A stretch of DNA of 64,000 nt from Gemmatimonadota bacterium (GTDB taxonomy: Bacteria; Gemmatimonadota; Gemmatimonadetes; Gemmatimonadales; Gemmatimonadaceae), in assembly GCA_016182795.1 (NCBI GenBank), contig JACPFW010000005.1:62001-126000 (forward strand), in the 5' to 3' direction. The translations under genes and the position numbers were made by a program. The notes beneath the pieces were generated by a model that was not told where the DNA came from, searched no databases, and was given only the letters and a program-made list of their open reading frames with translations. Shown here in pieces: positions 50,399 through 60,358 of this stretch (positions are counted from its first letter, which is position 1; each line of letters opens with the position of its first letter).

Positions 50399-52009
50399 AT
50401 GAGCGAGAATCAGCGTCCTCGCCGCCGAGGCCGTCCCGCGCGCCCGCGCGGGAAGTCCGCCGCAGAGACTCCGTCGGCCGAGCCGGATCCGTACCTCGAC
50501 GCCGCCGCGCCCGAAGCGCCGGCCGCACTCGAAGCGCCGCCGGCCCCACCTGCCCCGGTTGCCGAAGCACCCGCGCCGGCACCCGCGGCGACACCTGCGG
50601 CGGCACCCGCGGCGCCGCCCGCGCCGACCGAGTCCTCAACCGTCGCGCCGCAGGGCGCACCCGAGTCGAACGGCGCGTCCCGTCCGCCGTTTGAACCGCG
50701 CCGTGAGGGGCGAGAAGGACGCGAGGGACGCGAGGGACGCGAGGGACGTGAAGGACGTGAAGGACGGTTTGGCCGTCGTGGACGCCGGCATCGCGGTCGC
50801 AATCGCGGCGCGGGCGGCGGTGGTGGCAGCGGCGGGGCGGAACAGAGCAACGGTCAGGGTGGCGGCCCACCGGCGCAGCCGATCATCGCCGACGGCGACA
50901 CGATTGGCTGGTACGATCCCTCGCGCGATGCCGGCTTCCTGCGCCGCGCGAACGCGAGCTATCTGGAGGAACAGGGCGACGCCTACGTCCCCTCCTACCT
51001 CGCGCGGCAGTACGGCCTGCGCAAATCGGATCTCGTGCGTGCCACGACCGGGCGCGACCACCGCGGCCGCACGACGTGCGTCGAGATTCTCTCGGTCAAC
51101 GAACACGATCCGGCCGATGCGCTGCGGCGTCCCGAGTTCGCGTCGCTCACGGCGAGCTATCCCGACCGGCGGTTGACGCTCGAGACGGGACGTCCGGCGC
51201 GTGTTGGACCGGAGCTGACTCGTCGCGCCATCGATCTCATCTCGCCCATCGGCTACGGTCAGCGTGCGCTGATCGTGGCGCCGGCCCGCGCCGGCAAGAC
51301 GATGCTGCTGCAGGCGATCACCGAAGGCGTGGCTCTCAAGCACCCCGACGCAACGCTGCTCATCCTGCTTGTCGACGAGCGTCCGGAGGAAGTGAGCGAG
51401 GCGATTTCATGGGGCGTGGGCGAGGTCATCGCGTCGTCATTTGATCAGCCGGCCCGGCGCCACGTCGAAGTCACCGAGATGGTGCTCGAGCGGGCGCGCC
51501 GCCTGGTGGAGCTCGGCAAGGACGTGGTGATCGTGCTCGACTCGCTCACGCGCATGGCGCGCGCGCACAACACCGCCGAACGCGGCACCGGCCGCACGCT
51601 GTCGGGCGGTCTGGATTCGTCGGCGATGGCCAAGCCCAAGGCGTTCTTCGGCTCGGCGCGCAATATCCCGGCGGAAGCGGGCGGCGGATCGCTGACGATC
51701 ATCGCCACGGCGCTCGTCGAGACCGGATCGCGCATGGACGACGTGATCTTCGAGGAGTTCAAGGGCACGGGCAACTGCGAGATCAAGCTCGACCGCGGCC
51801 TCTCGGAGAAGCGCATCTTCCCCGCGTTCGACATCGCGAGCTCCGGCACGCGCCGCGAGGAGAAACTGTACAAGCCGGGCCAACTCGACGCGATCTACGC
51901 GCTGCGCCGCGGTCTGCAGCAGATGCCGCCGCAGGCGGGCATGGAGTGGCTCATCAAGCGCATTGCGAGCACGCCGGACAACGACACGCTGCTGGCGGGG
52001 CTGGTCTAG
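50399..52009 (+). CDS. rho: Transcription termination factor Rho with a long disordered N-terminus
   Basis: RNA-dependent helicase that ends untranslated transcripts, 536 aa (E. coli 419). Residues 1-160 are low-complexity: Pro/Ala-rich, then Arg-Glu-Gly repeats (REG, encoded by 9-bp repeats near 50717-50765) and GRRGRRHRGRNRG. Then a cold-shock-like RNA-binding domain (ADGDTIGWYDPSRDAGFLRR, YVPSYLARQYGLRKSDLV) and the ATPase with Walker A APARAGKT and Walker B ILLVDERPEEV; the ring-lid segment PAEAGGGSLTIIATAL is intact. ATG at 50399 without a Shine-Dalgarno sequence. Convergent with the next gene. Confidence 0.96.
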   Translation: MSENQRPRRRGRPARPRGKSAAETPSAEPDPYLDAAAPEAPAALEAPPAPPAPVAEAPAPAPAATPAAAPAAPPAPTESSTVAPQGAPESNGASRPPFEPRREGREGREGREGREGREGREGRFGRRGRRHRGRNRGAGGGGGSGGAEQSNGQGGGPPAQPIIADGDTIGWYDPSRDAGFLRRANASYLEEQGDAYVPSYLARQYGLRKSDLVRATTGRDHRGRTTCVEILSVNEHDPADALRRPEFASLTASYPDRRLTLETGRPARVGPELTRRAIDLISPIGYGQRALIVAPARAGKTMLLQAITEGVALKHPDATLLILLVDERPEEVSEAISWGVGEVIASSFDQPARRHVEVTEMVLERARRLVELGKDVVIVLDSLTRMARAHNTAERGTGRTLSGGLDSSAMAKPKAFFGSARNIPAEAGGGSLTIIATALVETGSRMDDVIFEEFKGTGNCEIKLDRGLSEKRIFPAFDIASSGTRREEKLYKPGQLDAIYALRRGLQQMPPQAGMEWLIKRIASTPDNDTLLAGLV

Positions 52010-52062
52010 CCGTTCTGCAGCGCAGCGGTCGGTCATCGCACCACGGTAGCTTCGCGAGAAGC

Positions 52063-52093
52063 AGCCGCGCCCAAGCGAGTTAGGGGCGCGGCT
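52063..52093. terminator. Terminator hairpin after rho
   Basis: A 10-bp stem AGCCGCGCCC / GGGCGCGGCT (52063-52072 with 52084-52093), followed on the plus strand by GTTCTTC. The right arm lies within the 3' end of the opposing glycosyltransferase gene, so the stop codon of that gene sits in the loop. Confidence 0.7.
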
Positions 52094-53066
52094 GTTCTTC
52101 TGGCGAGCCATCAGGTGCGCCAGTCCGTGCGGCGCGCTGCCAGACTAGCCCGCGCTCGTTCAGCGAAACATAGGTGCGGCCAAGGTAGGCGCTGATGATG
52201 CCGAGGAACGCGAAAAGGACGCTGAACAGGAAGGTCAGCGTCACAAACAACGACAGCCACCCGAGCGGCGTGCCGCCGCGCGTTACGCTGCGCACGAGGT
52301 AGAACGAGCCAATCGCGAATCCGATCGCCGACACGCCGAACGAACCGATCATCGCGAACTGGAGCGGCAAGACGGACAAGCTTGTCAGATGCGAGAGCCA
52401 CAGACGCAGCAGCCCACTGAATGAGTAGTTCGAAGCGCCTGTTGTCCGCGGTCGATGTGGCACCGGGACGTCGGCGACGCGGTTCGTCATGCGGAAAACG
52501 AGCGCATCAATGTAGGGATAGGGGGTCTCAACGCCGCCAATGGCGCGCGCCAGCTCTCCACGTACGGCGCGTACATTGCTGATCGCAACGTGGTGGACGT
52601 TTCCGATCGTATACTGCGAAAGCCAGCGATTGAGGGTGGATGCCACGCGACGCTGCCAAGACTGCTCAGTCGTCTCGAAGCGGCCGTAGACCACGTCGTG
52701 CCGGCCCTGGCGCGCAGCCGCGAGCGTCAACTGGGCCGCCTCAGGGGGATTCTGCCCATCATCGTCCAGCGTCACCACCCAAGCGCCGCGACACGCGAAG
52801 AATCCGACGAGGGTTGCACGATGCTGCCCGATATTGCCGCCAAGGGCAATGACGCGAACGCGTGGATCCAGCGCAGCGAGCTCACGCATGACGGACTCAA
52901 CATCATCCGGCGAGCCGTCATTCACGAGGATCACCTCGAACTGTTCGCGACCGTCGAAGAATGCCAACAGCTCCGTCACCGTCGTCCGAAGCACTGCCTC
53001 GGACTTGTAGACAGGAATGACGATCGACAGCGACGGTGCGGTGGGCAGGAACGGCTCAGAGGGCAT
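52080..53066 (-). CDS. Membrane-bound glycosyltransferase family 2 (DPM1/ArnC-like)
   Basis: 328 residues. GT-A domain (LSIVIPVYKSEAVLRTTV; VILVNDGSPDD; TLDDDGQNPP) followed by two C-terminal transmembrane helices (about 235-260 and 270-295). This is the layout of enzymes that charge undecaprenyl phosphate with sugars (ArnC, GtrB). Last gene of the surface-polysaccharide cluster. Its ATG at 53066 overlaps the aminotransferase stop by 11 bases. Confidence 0.85.
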   Translation of the reverse strand: MPSEPFLPTAPSLSIVIPVYKSEAVLRTTVTELLAFFDGREQFEVILVNDGSPDDVESVMRELAALDPRVRVIALGGNIGQHRATLVGFFACRGAWVVTLDDDGQNPPEAAQLTLAAARQGRHDVVYGRFETTEQSWQRRVASTLNRWLSQYTIGNVHHVAISNVRAVRGELARAIGGVETPYPYIDALVFRMTNRVADVPVPHRPRTTGASNYSFSGLLRLWLSHLTSLSVLPLQFAMIGSFGVSAIGFAIGSFYLVRSVTRGGTPLGWLSLFVTLTFLFSVLFAFLGIISAYLGRTYVSLNERGLVWQRAARTGAPDGSPEEQPRP

Positions 53067-54177
53067 TTAGAAACTCAAGGGTTCGGCCGACGACCACGTC
53101 TTGGTCGGCATCTGCAAGGTTGTAGAAGAGCGGAAGTCGACACAGGCACGTCGAAAGGCGTTCCGTCATGGGCAGCGGGCCCCCATCATGGAACGCGCGT
53201 CCAAACGGGGACTCATGCAACGCGACATAGTGGAACGGCGTGATGATCTGGCAGTCTCGCATGTACGCGATGAAGCGATCCCGGACCGCAGGCGCAGACC
53301 AGACAATGCCCAGCAGGTGATGATTCGACGACACTCCAGGGCCGGGCTCAATCAGGTAGCCGCCCTTGTCCGCTACGGGTGCGCGCAGCGCGGCGACATA
53401 TGCATGGTGCAGCGCGTCGCGGCGGTGCTGGATCTTCGCGAACGCCTCGAGCTGAACGGACAGGTATGCCGCATTGAGGTCTGACAACGCATAGCTCGAC
53501 CCGACGTCAACCCACGTGTACTTGTCCACCAATCCGGCCATGAATCGCCTGCGGTTCGTTCCTTTGTCGCGCATGACCATGGCGCGATCGAGGAGCGCCG
53601 AGTCTCTCACGGTGAGGGCGCCACCCTCGCCGCACCCAACGTTCTTCGTCTCGTGAAAGCTGAAGGCTGCGCAGACGCCAAACGTGCCGAGGGGTTGACC
53701 CTCGAAACTGGCACCCAAGGCCTGCGCAGCGTCCTCGATGATGGGCACAGACGCAGCCGCGGAGGCCAACGCACGCATGTCGCACGAGTTGCCTGCGTAG
53801 TGGACCACCACGACCGCCTTCGTTCGTGAGGTTCGCCGTCGGTCAACCTCGGTCGGTTCGATGTTCCCGTTGGCATCCACGTCGGCAAACACCGGACGCC
53901 CACCGCGGAGTACGACTGCGTTGGCAGTGGAGACGAAGGTGAAGCTCGGCATGATAATCTCATCGCCATGGCCCACATCGAGGAGCAGCGCCGCTAGCTC
54001 CAGGGCGTGTGTCCCGCTTGTGACCAGCAGCGCGGGTTGACCGAGGTGGCGGGAGAGCCAGGCTTCGCACTGCTGCGAGAATGGTCCACCTCCGGCGACA
54101 TGGCCGTTTGTCCTGATCGCATCGGTCATGCGCTGGGGTTCCGTCCCGAGCCAGACGGGTTTGTTGAACGGGATCAC
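53056..54177 (-). CDS. DegT/DnrJ/EryC1 aminotransferase (WecE/RffA-like)
   Basis: 373-residue PLP enzyme that aminates nucleotide-linked keto-sugars. The PLP-lysine lies in FSFHETKNVGCGEGGAL, the signature that separates WecE/RffA (dTDP-4-amino-4,6-dideoxygalactose transaminase) from other DegT proteins. SGTHALELAALLL and YAGNSCDMRAL bind the cofactor phosphate and ring. GTG at 54177 overlaps the methyltransferase stop by four bases (GTGA). Confidence 0.88.
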   Translation of the reverse strand: MIPFNKPVWLGTEPQRMTDAIRTNGHVAGGGPFSQQCEAWLSRHLGQPALLVTSGTHALELAALLLDVGHGDEIIMPSFTFVSTANAVVLRGGRPVFADVDANGNIEPTEVDRRRTSRTKAVVVVHYAGNSCDMRALASAAASVPIIEDAAQALGASFEGQPLGTFGVCAAFSFHETKNVGCGEGGALTVRDSALLDRAMVMRDKGTNRRRFMAGLVDKYTWVDVGSSYALSDLNAAYLSVQLEAFAKIQHRRDALHHAYVAALRAPVADKGGYLIEPGPGVSSNHHLLGIVWSAPAVRDRFIAYMRDCQIITPFHYVALHESPFGRAFHDGGPLPMTERLSTCLCRLPLFYNLADADQDVVVGRTLEFLNAL

Positions 54178-54836
54178 GTGACGGTCTCCTGCGTCATGCG
54201 GCCGGCTGCGCCAGTCGGCGTTGAACAGGTCATCAACGCATGCGCATAGGGCACCCGCAGTAGATCATCGCGGGGCTGGCATTCCACGTCGCGAAAGGCA
54301 CTGCGGGCCAGCGCGGCGTACTCATCCAGCGTTCTAATCCGCTGCCCTCTATCGAGACTGATCAGGAGTCGTGCGACGAACCCACTCGCAACGTCGCAGC
54401 GGGGATCGGCGGTGAGCATTCGACCAGCACCGCCCAGCGCCGCGGAGCCGAGGCGAAATAGGTGCCGCGCTTCGTCGTCGTCCAGATGGTGCAGCACCCC
54501 AATCGCGAGTACGACATCAAATGGGGGCATGGACAGTACGTCCAATGTAGCCACGGAATCCACGCGGAAGGATCCACGAGGGCCGAATCGCTTGCGCGCG
54601 GCCGCGATATAGCTCGCCGAAGGGTCAACGCCCACGTACTCGACGTCACGGGGCAGGTAGTCCCGCATGTCGCCCGTGCCGCAACCGATATCGAGCACCC
54701 GTAGATACGGTCGTGGGCCCAGGAACTCCGCAACAACTCGGCGTCTGAATCGATCGGACCCGAGCGCCGCTTGCACCGCATCGTAGATCGCGGCGCTCGA
54801 CAGCACCTTTCGGAAACCGCCTGTCGTCTGACTCAC
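54174..54836 (-). CDS. Class I SAM-dependent methyltransferase
   Basis: 220 residues. The SAM-binding motif LRVLDIGCGTGDMRDYL and the acidic post-motif VEYVGVDPSASYI are clear, followed by FDVVLAIGVLHHLDDDEA. Possibly methylates or otherwise modifies a glycan or lipid in this cluster. The open frame extends upstream, but the GTG at 54836 has GGGAGG six to eight bases before it and fits the family start. Coupled to the aminotransferase. Confidence 0.85.
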   Translation of the reverse strand: MSQTTGGFRKVLSSAAIYDAVQAALGSDRFRRRVVAEFLGPRPYLRVLDIGCGTGDMRDYLPRDVEYVGVDPSASYIAAARKRFGPRGSFRVDSVATLDVLSMPPFDVVLAIGVLHHLDDDEARHLFRLGSAALGGAGRMLTADPRCDVASGFVARLLISLDRGQRIRTLDEYAALARSAFRDVECQPRDDLLRVPYAHALMTCSTPTGAAGRMTQETVT

Positions 54837-54870
54837 CAACCACCTCCCGCGGTCCGCATGTGCCCTGCGC

Positions 54871-56367
54871 TCACTTCGGCGTAGACTCCTGGACGGCTCG
54901 AGAGACACGCTGGAAGATACGCACGCCGTATCCGACGCGGCTTCGCCCCACCGTCCACCCGCCAATCGTCTGCGGCACCGAGTCGATCCCGTCGTACACC
55001 AACGCAAACTCGCGAACCATCTTCGGATGTGCCACCTCGAAGTTGCTGATGCCAAGGCGCCGTGAGCCGTAGCCCGCTGAGACCACATAGGCCGCTTCGC
55101 CGTAATGGCGTTCGCCCCAGACTGTGTCGAAGAATCGGTAGCGTTCGACCAGCATGGTCCACGTCGGACTATCACCCATCACAATACTGCCCGGCGGAAT
55201 ATGCGCCTGCACCGCGAGGCGAGAGGTCTCATAGCGGTCGTGAGGAACCATCGATGCGGACCGCAGCAGGAGAACAAAAGAGGGCAGCCACGCCACGCCG
55301 AGGGCCGCACCGATGCAAGTGGCGCCAATGAGACGACGGCTTCTCGTGCGCATGAAGCGCTGCCACGACACGCAGACGGTCACGACGACCAACGGAAAAG
55401 TGAGCATCAAGTACGTTTCCAGGGGCCACATCATGCCCCACAGCGCAAGCACAGCGACGAGACTGATCGCCAATGATCGTGTCATCGTTCGCCAGCGCCC
55501 GCCGCAAGCGAGCAGAACGAGCCCCACGACCGCAAGAATGAACCACGGCAGTGCGTACCAGTTCGTCTTCAACACCGTGAGAAACAGGTCACTCCGTGGA
55601 CCGTTACTGGCGGCGGCCGTGGCGCTCTTGAGAAAGTACCGAAATCCATTGGGATGCCGGATGAACATGGCCCCCTCGATGGCGACCACCAGAATCGCCG
55701 CAGCGACGATGATCCGGAGTGCATCCGTTCGCCACCGATACCATAGCAGGAGCACCACTGTCACGAGCAACCCGTAAAGCACAGTCGCCACCGGTTGGAC
55801 CAATAGGGCACCAGCCCATGCGACGCTGATGATGAGCGCACGACGAGGAGTGGGACGCCTCGACTTGACGATTAGCACGAGCGTGAGCAAGACGAGGCAT
55901 AGCGCAGCGGGATCGGGGCGATCGGTTCGCAGATAGGCGGCCGAGGCAAGGCATGCAACGGCGCCCCACCAATTCCCGTGCTGTGTCGAGAGGCGTGCGG
56001 TCAGGATGCCCGCAAGGCAAGCAGTCGCGGCATGGAGCGCGAGGGGAAACGCCAGCCCCTGTGTCAGCCCGAATGCTGCAAGACGATACCAGCCCGCCAG
56101 CGAGACCATGTACAACGGCGGATATCCGGCGACGAAGAACGTGTCCAGATCCGGATGCAGCCCGAGAGCGCTGTGCAGGGTCCACGTTCCCCGCGTTGCG
56201 AGTTCAAACGCGACACCCTTGTAGAAGCTCTCATCAATACCGCCAATCGGCAGATCACGGGCGAGCAGCAGGCCATAGAACCCGACAACGAGACATGTAG
56301 CTAAGGCCAGGGGCCACTGAGGCCCAATCGCTCGCACTATCGCGAGCGAAACCAGACGGCCGCGCAC
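54871..56367 (-). CDS. Multi-pass membrane glycosyltransferase (GT-C, PMT/ArnT-like)
   Basis: 498 residues with about eleven transmembrane helices and a C-terminal periplasmic part of about 130 residues. The early loop GGIDESFYKGVAFELATRG carries the DE-type acidic motif of GT-C enzymes, which use polyprenyl-phosphate sugars on the outer face of the inner membrane. Start GTG 56367 overlaps the preceding stop by one base (TAGTG). Confidence 0.8.
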   Translation of the reverse strand: MRGRLVSLAIVRAIGPQWPLALATCLVVGFYGLLLARDLPIGGIDESFYKGVAFELATRGTWTLHSALGLHPDLDTFFVAGYPPLYMVSLAGWYRLAAFGLTQGLAFPLALHAATACLAGILTARLSTQHGNWWGAVACLASAAYLRTDRPDPAALCLVLLTLVLIVKSRRPTPRRALIISVAWAGALLVQPVATVLYGLLVTVVLLLWYRWRTDALRIIVAAAILVVAIEGAMFIRHPNGFRYFLKSATAAASNGPRSDLFLTVLKTNWYALPWFILAVVGLVLLACGGRWRTMTRSLAISLVAVLALWGMMWPLETYLMLTFPLVVVTVCVSWQRFMRTRSRRLIGATCIGAALGVAWLPSFVLLLRSASMVPHDRYETSRLAVQAHIPPGSIVMGDSPTWTMLVERYRFFDTVWGERHYGEAAYVVSAGYGSRRLGISNFEVAHPKMVREFALVYDGIDSVPQTIGGWTVGRSRVGYGVRIFQRVSRAVQESTPK

Positions 56368-57257
56368 TACCCGCCCTCGCGATTATGCATTCCGTCATGA
56401 CCCGCAGCAGCCGGAGGACCCGGTACGAAGAACGACGGGACGCCGACCGGCACGAACTTCACGAGGGGCACATTCGCTTTGAGAAAGCCGACTTCAGCAG
56501 GAGAGTATGTGCGCGTGTAGGTGCGAGATTCCACGTCGAACAGCACCTCGCAGTCACGAGCGGAGTCACTCGCTTGGACGATGCCGAGGCAGCCGGCATG
56601 CTCCGGATGCCGCAGCTCGTAGGCGGCGATCAGCCGGCGCATGACCTCCACCTTCTGATCGACGGTCACATTGGCAAACTGTGGTCCGACTTTGTCAGTG
56701 ATGTCACGCGCCGGCGTACCGGCGTAGACGCGGTTCTCGGACATGTCCGATGTGATCACCGAGCCCACCAGCGCCATGGCGCGTGGGGCGACGTTTACGG
56801 GCGAGATAATGCAATGCCCCACGAACCACGCATCGTGCTGAACGTGCATGTACTTCGTCGTGTAGAAACGGCAGCCTTGGACAAGGTCTCCGAACTTGAT
56901 ATGCGTCCAAATCTGGCTGTGTGCTCCGACACCGACTCCGTCGTCGAGGTCGAGCCCGCCCAGGGAATCCAGCACGCACATTCCCCCGATCCAGCAGTTA
57001 CGGCCAATGCGGAGCGGCTCATTTCCGTGACCAAAGGTGAATGCATGCACCTTGGAGTAATCGCCCAGGCGCAGCTCAGGAACCATGATGCGCGTGTCGC
57101 GGCCAATGAAGCTGAAGTCGCCAAGCTCCACGAGCCGAGCCGGTCCGCCATTGCCAGTGATGAGCGCGCGCTCTTCGACCACCACGCCCTTTCCAATACG
57201 AATCTCGTCGGCTTCGATTACGCCGGCGATGATGCTCGGATATTCATCAGCCACCAT
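56367..57257 (-). CDS. Left-handed beta-helix acyltransferase-like protein
   Basis: 296 residues. Hexapeptide repeats (IRIGKGVVVEERALI, LRIGRNCWIGGMCVLD, VGVGAHSQIWTHI, VAPRAMALVGSVIT) predict an LbH trimer, typical of O-acetyl- or N-acyltransferases that decorate surface sugars. The C-terminal part is a helical/extended tail with TYSPAEVGFLKANVPLVKFVP. First gene of the minus-strand polysaccharide cluster. ATG at 57257 with no obvious Shine-Dalgarno sequence. Confidence 0.8.
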   Translation of the reverse strand: MVADEYPSIIAGVIEADEIRIGKGVVVEERALITGNGGPARLVELGDFSFIGRDTRIMVPELRLGDYSKVHAFTFGHGNEPLRIGRNCWIGGMCVLDSLGGLDLDDGVGVGAHSQIWTHIKFGDLVQGCRFYTTKYMHVQHDAWFVGHCIISPVNVAPRAMALVGSVITSDMSENRVYAGTPARDITDKVGPQFANVTVDQKVEVMRRLIAAYELRHPEHAGCLGIVQASDSARDCEVLFDVESRTYTRTYSPAEVGFLKANVPLVKFVPVGVPSFFVPGPPAAAGHDGMHNREGG

Positions 57258-57319
57258 TGCGCGGCTCCGTTTCGCATCATTGCGCGAGTGAGGGTGGAAG
57301 CGCGTGCTGCGAACTCAGC

Positions 57320-58693
57320 CTAACCGCCGAGCTCTTCAAACAGCGCCGCAATGGCGCGCATTCCCTTGTTGAAGTTCTCGACGCTCATCCACTCGTCGGG
57401 CGCATGCGCGTTTTCGCCGGGCAGGCCAAAGCCCATCAGGAGCACTGGCACGCCAAGGATTCGCTCGAAGTCGCCGACCACCGGGATCGAACCGCCCTCG
57501 CCCGTGACCACTGGATCGCGTCCGAAGGCCGCCGACAGCGCCTTCTTGGCCGCCTCAAACAGTGACCCTTCGAGGTCGGCACGCCACGGCTTGCCGCCGT
57601 GCAGGTGCGTGACCGTCGCCGTCACGCCCTTGGGCGCGACCTTGGCGACGTGCGCCTTCATCAACGCTTCGATCTTGGCGGGATCCTGCTTCGGCACCAG
57701 GCGGCAGCTGACCTTCGCCATGCTGACGCCGGGGAGCACGGTCTTGGCGCCCTCGCCGGTGTAGCCGCTGAGCAGGCCGTTCACCTCGCACGTCGGCCGT
57801 GTCCACAGCTTTTCGAGCACGGTGAACTGCGGCTCGCCGCCGAGCGATGGGGCGCCGACTTCCTGAAGGAAGTGCTCTTCGTCGAACGGCAGCTTGCGCA
57901 TGCCAGCGATCACGTCGGGCGGGAACGGCAGCACGTCGTCGTAGAAACCGTCGATCATGATCTTGCCGTTGGCGTCGTGCATCGTCGCGAGGATGCGGGC
58001 GAGCGCCATCGCCGGATTCACCACCGCGCCGCCGTACGACCCGGAATGCAGGTCCTGCGCCGGACCGCGCACGTTGATCTCGAAGTAGGCGAGGCCGCGC
58101 AGCGAGCTGAGGATGCTGGGAATGCCGGGCGCGAACATCGACGAGTCGGAAATGACCACGCCGTCGCAGGCCAGGCGCTTCTTGTGCTCCTCGATGAACG
58201 GCGCGAGGTGCTCACTTCCGACTTCCTCTTCGCCTTCGGCGATGAGAATCACGTTCACCGGCAGCTTGCCGCGCACCTCAAGCAGCACCTCGAGGGCGGC
58301 GACGTGGGCGAACAGCTGGCCCTTGTCGTCCACGCTGCCGCGGGCAAAGAGCTTGCCGTCGCGCACCGTTGGCTCGAACGCCGGAGTCGTCCACAGCTCG
58401 AGCGGTTCGGGCGGCTGCACATCGTAGTGGCCGTACACCAGAATCGTCGGCGACCCGGCCGGCGCCTTGCGCCACTCGGCGAGCACCACGGGGTGTCCGG
58501 CGGTGGGGCACGTCTCCACGGCAAAGCCAATCTTGGCGAGGCGTGCGTGCAGCCAGGCCGCGGCGCGCTGGGTGTCGGCGTTGTGCTCGGTGCGCGCGCT
58601 GACGCTTGGGATGCGGAGGAAGTCGAACAGGTCGTTGAGAAGCTGGCCCTCGCGCGCGGCGAAGCGTTTTTCGAGGTCGGCCGGGATAGTCAT
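57320..58693 (-). CDS. M20 family dipeptidase
   Basis: 457 residues, two-zinc peptidase closest to carnosinase/cytosolic-dipeptidase-like M20 enzymes. Metal motifs: VYGHYDVQPPEPLELW, ARGSVDDKGQLF and IAEGEEEVGSEHL (catalytic Glu pair), with a lid domain (FEINVRGPAQDLHSGSYGG) and a final His in [21 protein letters not shown] at 58693 is the start, with GGAG seven bases upstream; it overlaps the preceding stop (ATGA). Likely cytoplasmic peptide recycling. Confidence 0.9.
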   Translation of the reverse strand: MTIPADLEKRFAAREGQLLNDLFDFLRIPSVSARTEHNADTQRAAAWLHARLAKIGFAVETCPTAGHPVVLAEWRKAPAGSPTILVYGHYDVQPPEPLELWTTPAFEPTVRDGKLFARGSVDDKGQLFAHVAALEVLLEVRGKLPVNVILIAEGEEEVGSEHLAPFIEEHKKRLACDGVVISDSSMFAPGIPSILSSLRGLAYFEINVRGPAQDLHSGSYGGAVVNPAMALARILATMHDANGKIMIDGFYDDVLPFPPDVIAGMRKLPFDEEHFLQEVGAPSLGGEPQFTVLEKLWTRPTCEVNGLLSGYTGEGAKTVLPGVSMAKVSCRLVPKQDPAKIEALMKAHVAKVAPKGVTATVTHLHGGKPWRADLEGSLFEAAKKALSAAFGRDPVVTGEGGSIPVVGDFERILGVPVLLMGFGLPGENAHAPDEWMSVENFNKGMRAIAALFEELGG

Positions 58694-60285
58694 CGGAACT
58701 CCGGAATGGACGGCGTAGAATGCCCGGGCCAGCCGCCGCGCCAGTCGCGGAGCAGCCAGGCGCGCTGGCGCCCGAGCGTGAGACCGTGGGCGGTTCGCAC
58801 CACGGGGGGGCCTTGATCGATACGTGAAAAATACGGCGCGAGCGCGAGAATGGGGGAAGGTTCGGCCGCCTCCGCGGACCTGGCGTCGTCGAGCACCAGC
58901 ACGAGCGCGTCGCCTTGCTTGGCGACCTGCCGGAACCCGGGCCACAAGTCGTACTGGTTGGTACGGCCGCCCAGATTGGTCGAGAAGACCCCCAGCGTGT
59001 CGAAGCCGCTGTGGCGGAGCCCCCACGCCAACTGTGCCGCGTCCTGGTAACGGTCGGCCGCCACCCACACGTGGCGCGGCGCGGGGTCGCCGCGTCGAGC
59101 GCTCAGCGCAAGGCGCACCGCCTCCTGCACGCTGCCGGAAACCGCGTCCCATCCATAGGCCTTGCTCACCGGATCACGCCCGGGGCGCAGCCCGAGCCGC
59201 GGCGCGAGCAGGGTCGCGGCATCGACGTACACCACGACCACCAGTACGGCACCGAGCCAGAGGCCGCCACGCAGCCACGCACGACGGGTGGTGTGCGCCG
59301 CTTCAACCGCTAGCAGGATCATGCCCGACAGCCAGGCGGAGGCCGGCCAATTGGCCTCGACGTTCTTTCGGGTGGCGCTCCACGCGAAGAACACCAGCAC
59401 CACCACGCTGACGGTCGCCAGCAGTTGCAGCACCACATCGTCGCGCTGTCGCAGCGCGCGCCATAGCGCCCCAACGAGCAGCACAAAGAGCACGGGCGAT
59501 GCGAGGCCGGCTTGGCCGCCAATTAGATTGAGCTCGCGCGTCGCAATCGCGGCGAGCCCGGCCTGTTTGGGCGCGCCAAGTCCGTGGCCGAGTTGAAACG
59601 CGAACGAGGCCCAGTCGTGCGTGAAGTTCCACCAGAGATTCGGCGCCAGCACGAGCGACGCGAGGCCAACGGCGAGGTACGGACCCGGCTCCCGGAAGCG
59701 CGCGCGCAACGGCGCGTACAGGAGACACGAGAGGGCGATGGCGGCGGGAATGAGCACCGCCGTGTACTTGGACAGCATCGCGACGCCGATAGCGGCGCCC
59801 GCCACGGCCCACCAGCGCAGCGAGTCGCGCGACCCAACAGGCGATTCCAGCGCCTCAACGACGGCGTGCAGCGTCCACGCCAGCGCGCAGAACAGCGGCG
59901 CGTCGGGCGTGGCGAGCACGTAACCCGCGGCGGCGAGCGGCAGGCAGGCGAAGATCAGCGAGGCCCACAACGCGGCCGCGTCGCCGCCCAACCGACGTGC
60001 GGTGCGCAACACGGCCAGTCCAGCCAGCCCGCCGGTCAGCACCGCGCCAAGCCGCACGCCAAGCTCGGAATCGCCGCCCAGCGCGATCAGCCAGGCGATG
60101 GCCGGCGGATGATCGAAGTAGCCGGCCGCCAGGGCGCGGCTCCACTCCCAGTAGTACGCCTCGTCACTGGTGAGCGGCACACGCGCGGCCATCAGCAGGC
60201 GCAGCACCGTGCCGGCGGCGAGCAGCTGCAGCGCGCGAATCCAGTGTCGTTCGGCCGCTGGGGCCGTTGGAGTGGCGTCGGTCAT
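58690..60285 (-). CDS. GT39/GT83-like membrane glycosyltransferase (ArnT family)
   Basis: 531 residues with about ten to twelve transmembrane helices. The signature loop [21 protein letters not shown] carries the conserved DE and Trp-rich segment of ArnT/PMT-type enzymes that transfer a sugar from a polyprenyl phosphate to lipid A, glycan or protein. C-terminal soluble domain of about 130 residues. ATG at 60285, divergent from the DUF255 gene with 73 bases between. Translationally coupled to the dipeptidase gene. Confidence 0.85.
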   Translation of the reverse strand: MTDATPTAPAAERHWIRALQLLAAGTVLRLLMAARVPLTSDEAYYWEWSRALAAGYFDHPPAIAWLIALGGDSELGVRLGAVLTGGLAGLAVLRTARRLGGDAAALWASLIFACLPLAAAGYVLATPDAPLFCALAWTLHAVVEALESPVGSRDSLRWWAVAGAAIGVAMLSKYTAVLIPAAIALSCLLYAPLRARFREPGPYLAVGLASLVLAPNLWWNFTHDWASFAFQLGHGLGAPKQAGLAAIATRELNLIGGQAGLASPVLFVLLVGALWRALRQRDDVVLQLLATVSVVVLVFFAWSATRKNVEANWPASAWLSGMILLAVEAAHTTRRAWLRGGLWLGAVLVVVVYVDAATLLAPRLGLRPGRDPVSKAYGWDAVSGSVQEAVRLALSARRGDPAPRHVWVAADRYQDAAQLAWGLRHSGFDTLGVFSTNLGGRTNQYDLWPGFRQVAKQGDALVLVLDDARSAEAAEPSPILALAPYFSRIDQGPPVVRTAHGLTLGRQRAWLLRDWRGGWPGHSTPSIPEFR

Positions 60286-60358
60286 GGCGCGGCGTTCAGG
60301 GCGTGATCGGTTAGCTTGCGAAATCTACCGTTCCGCACGCCCCCCCGCCCTGACGCCC

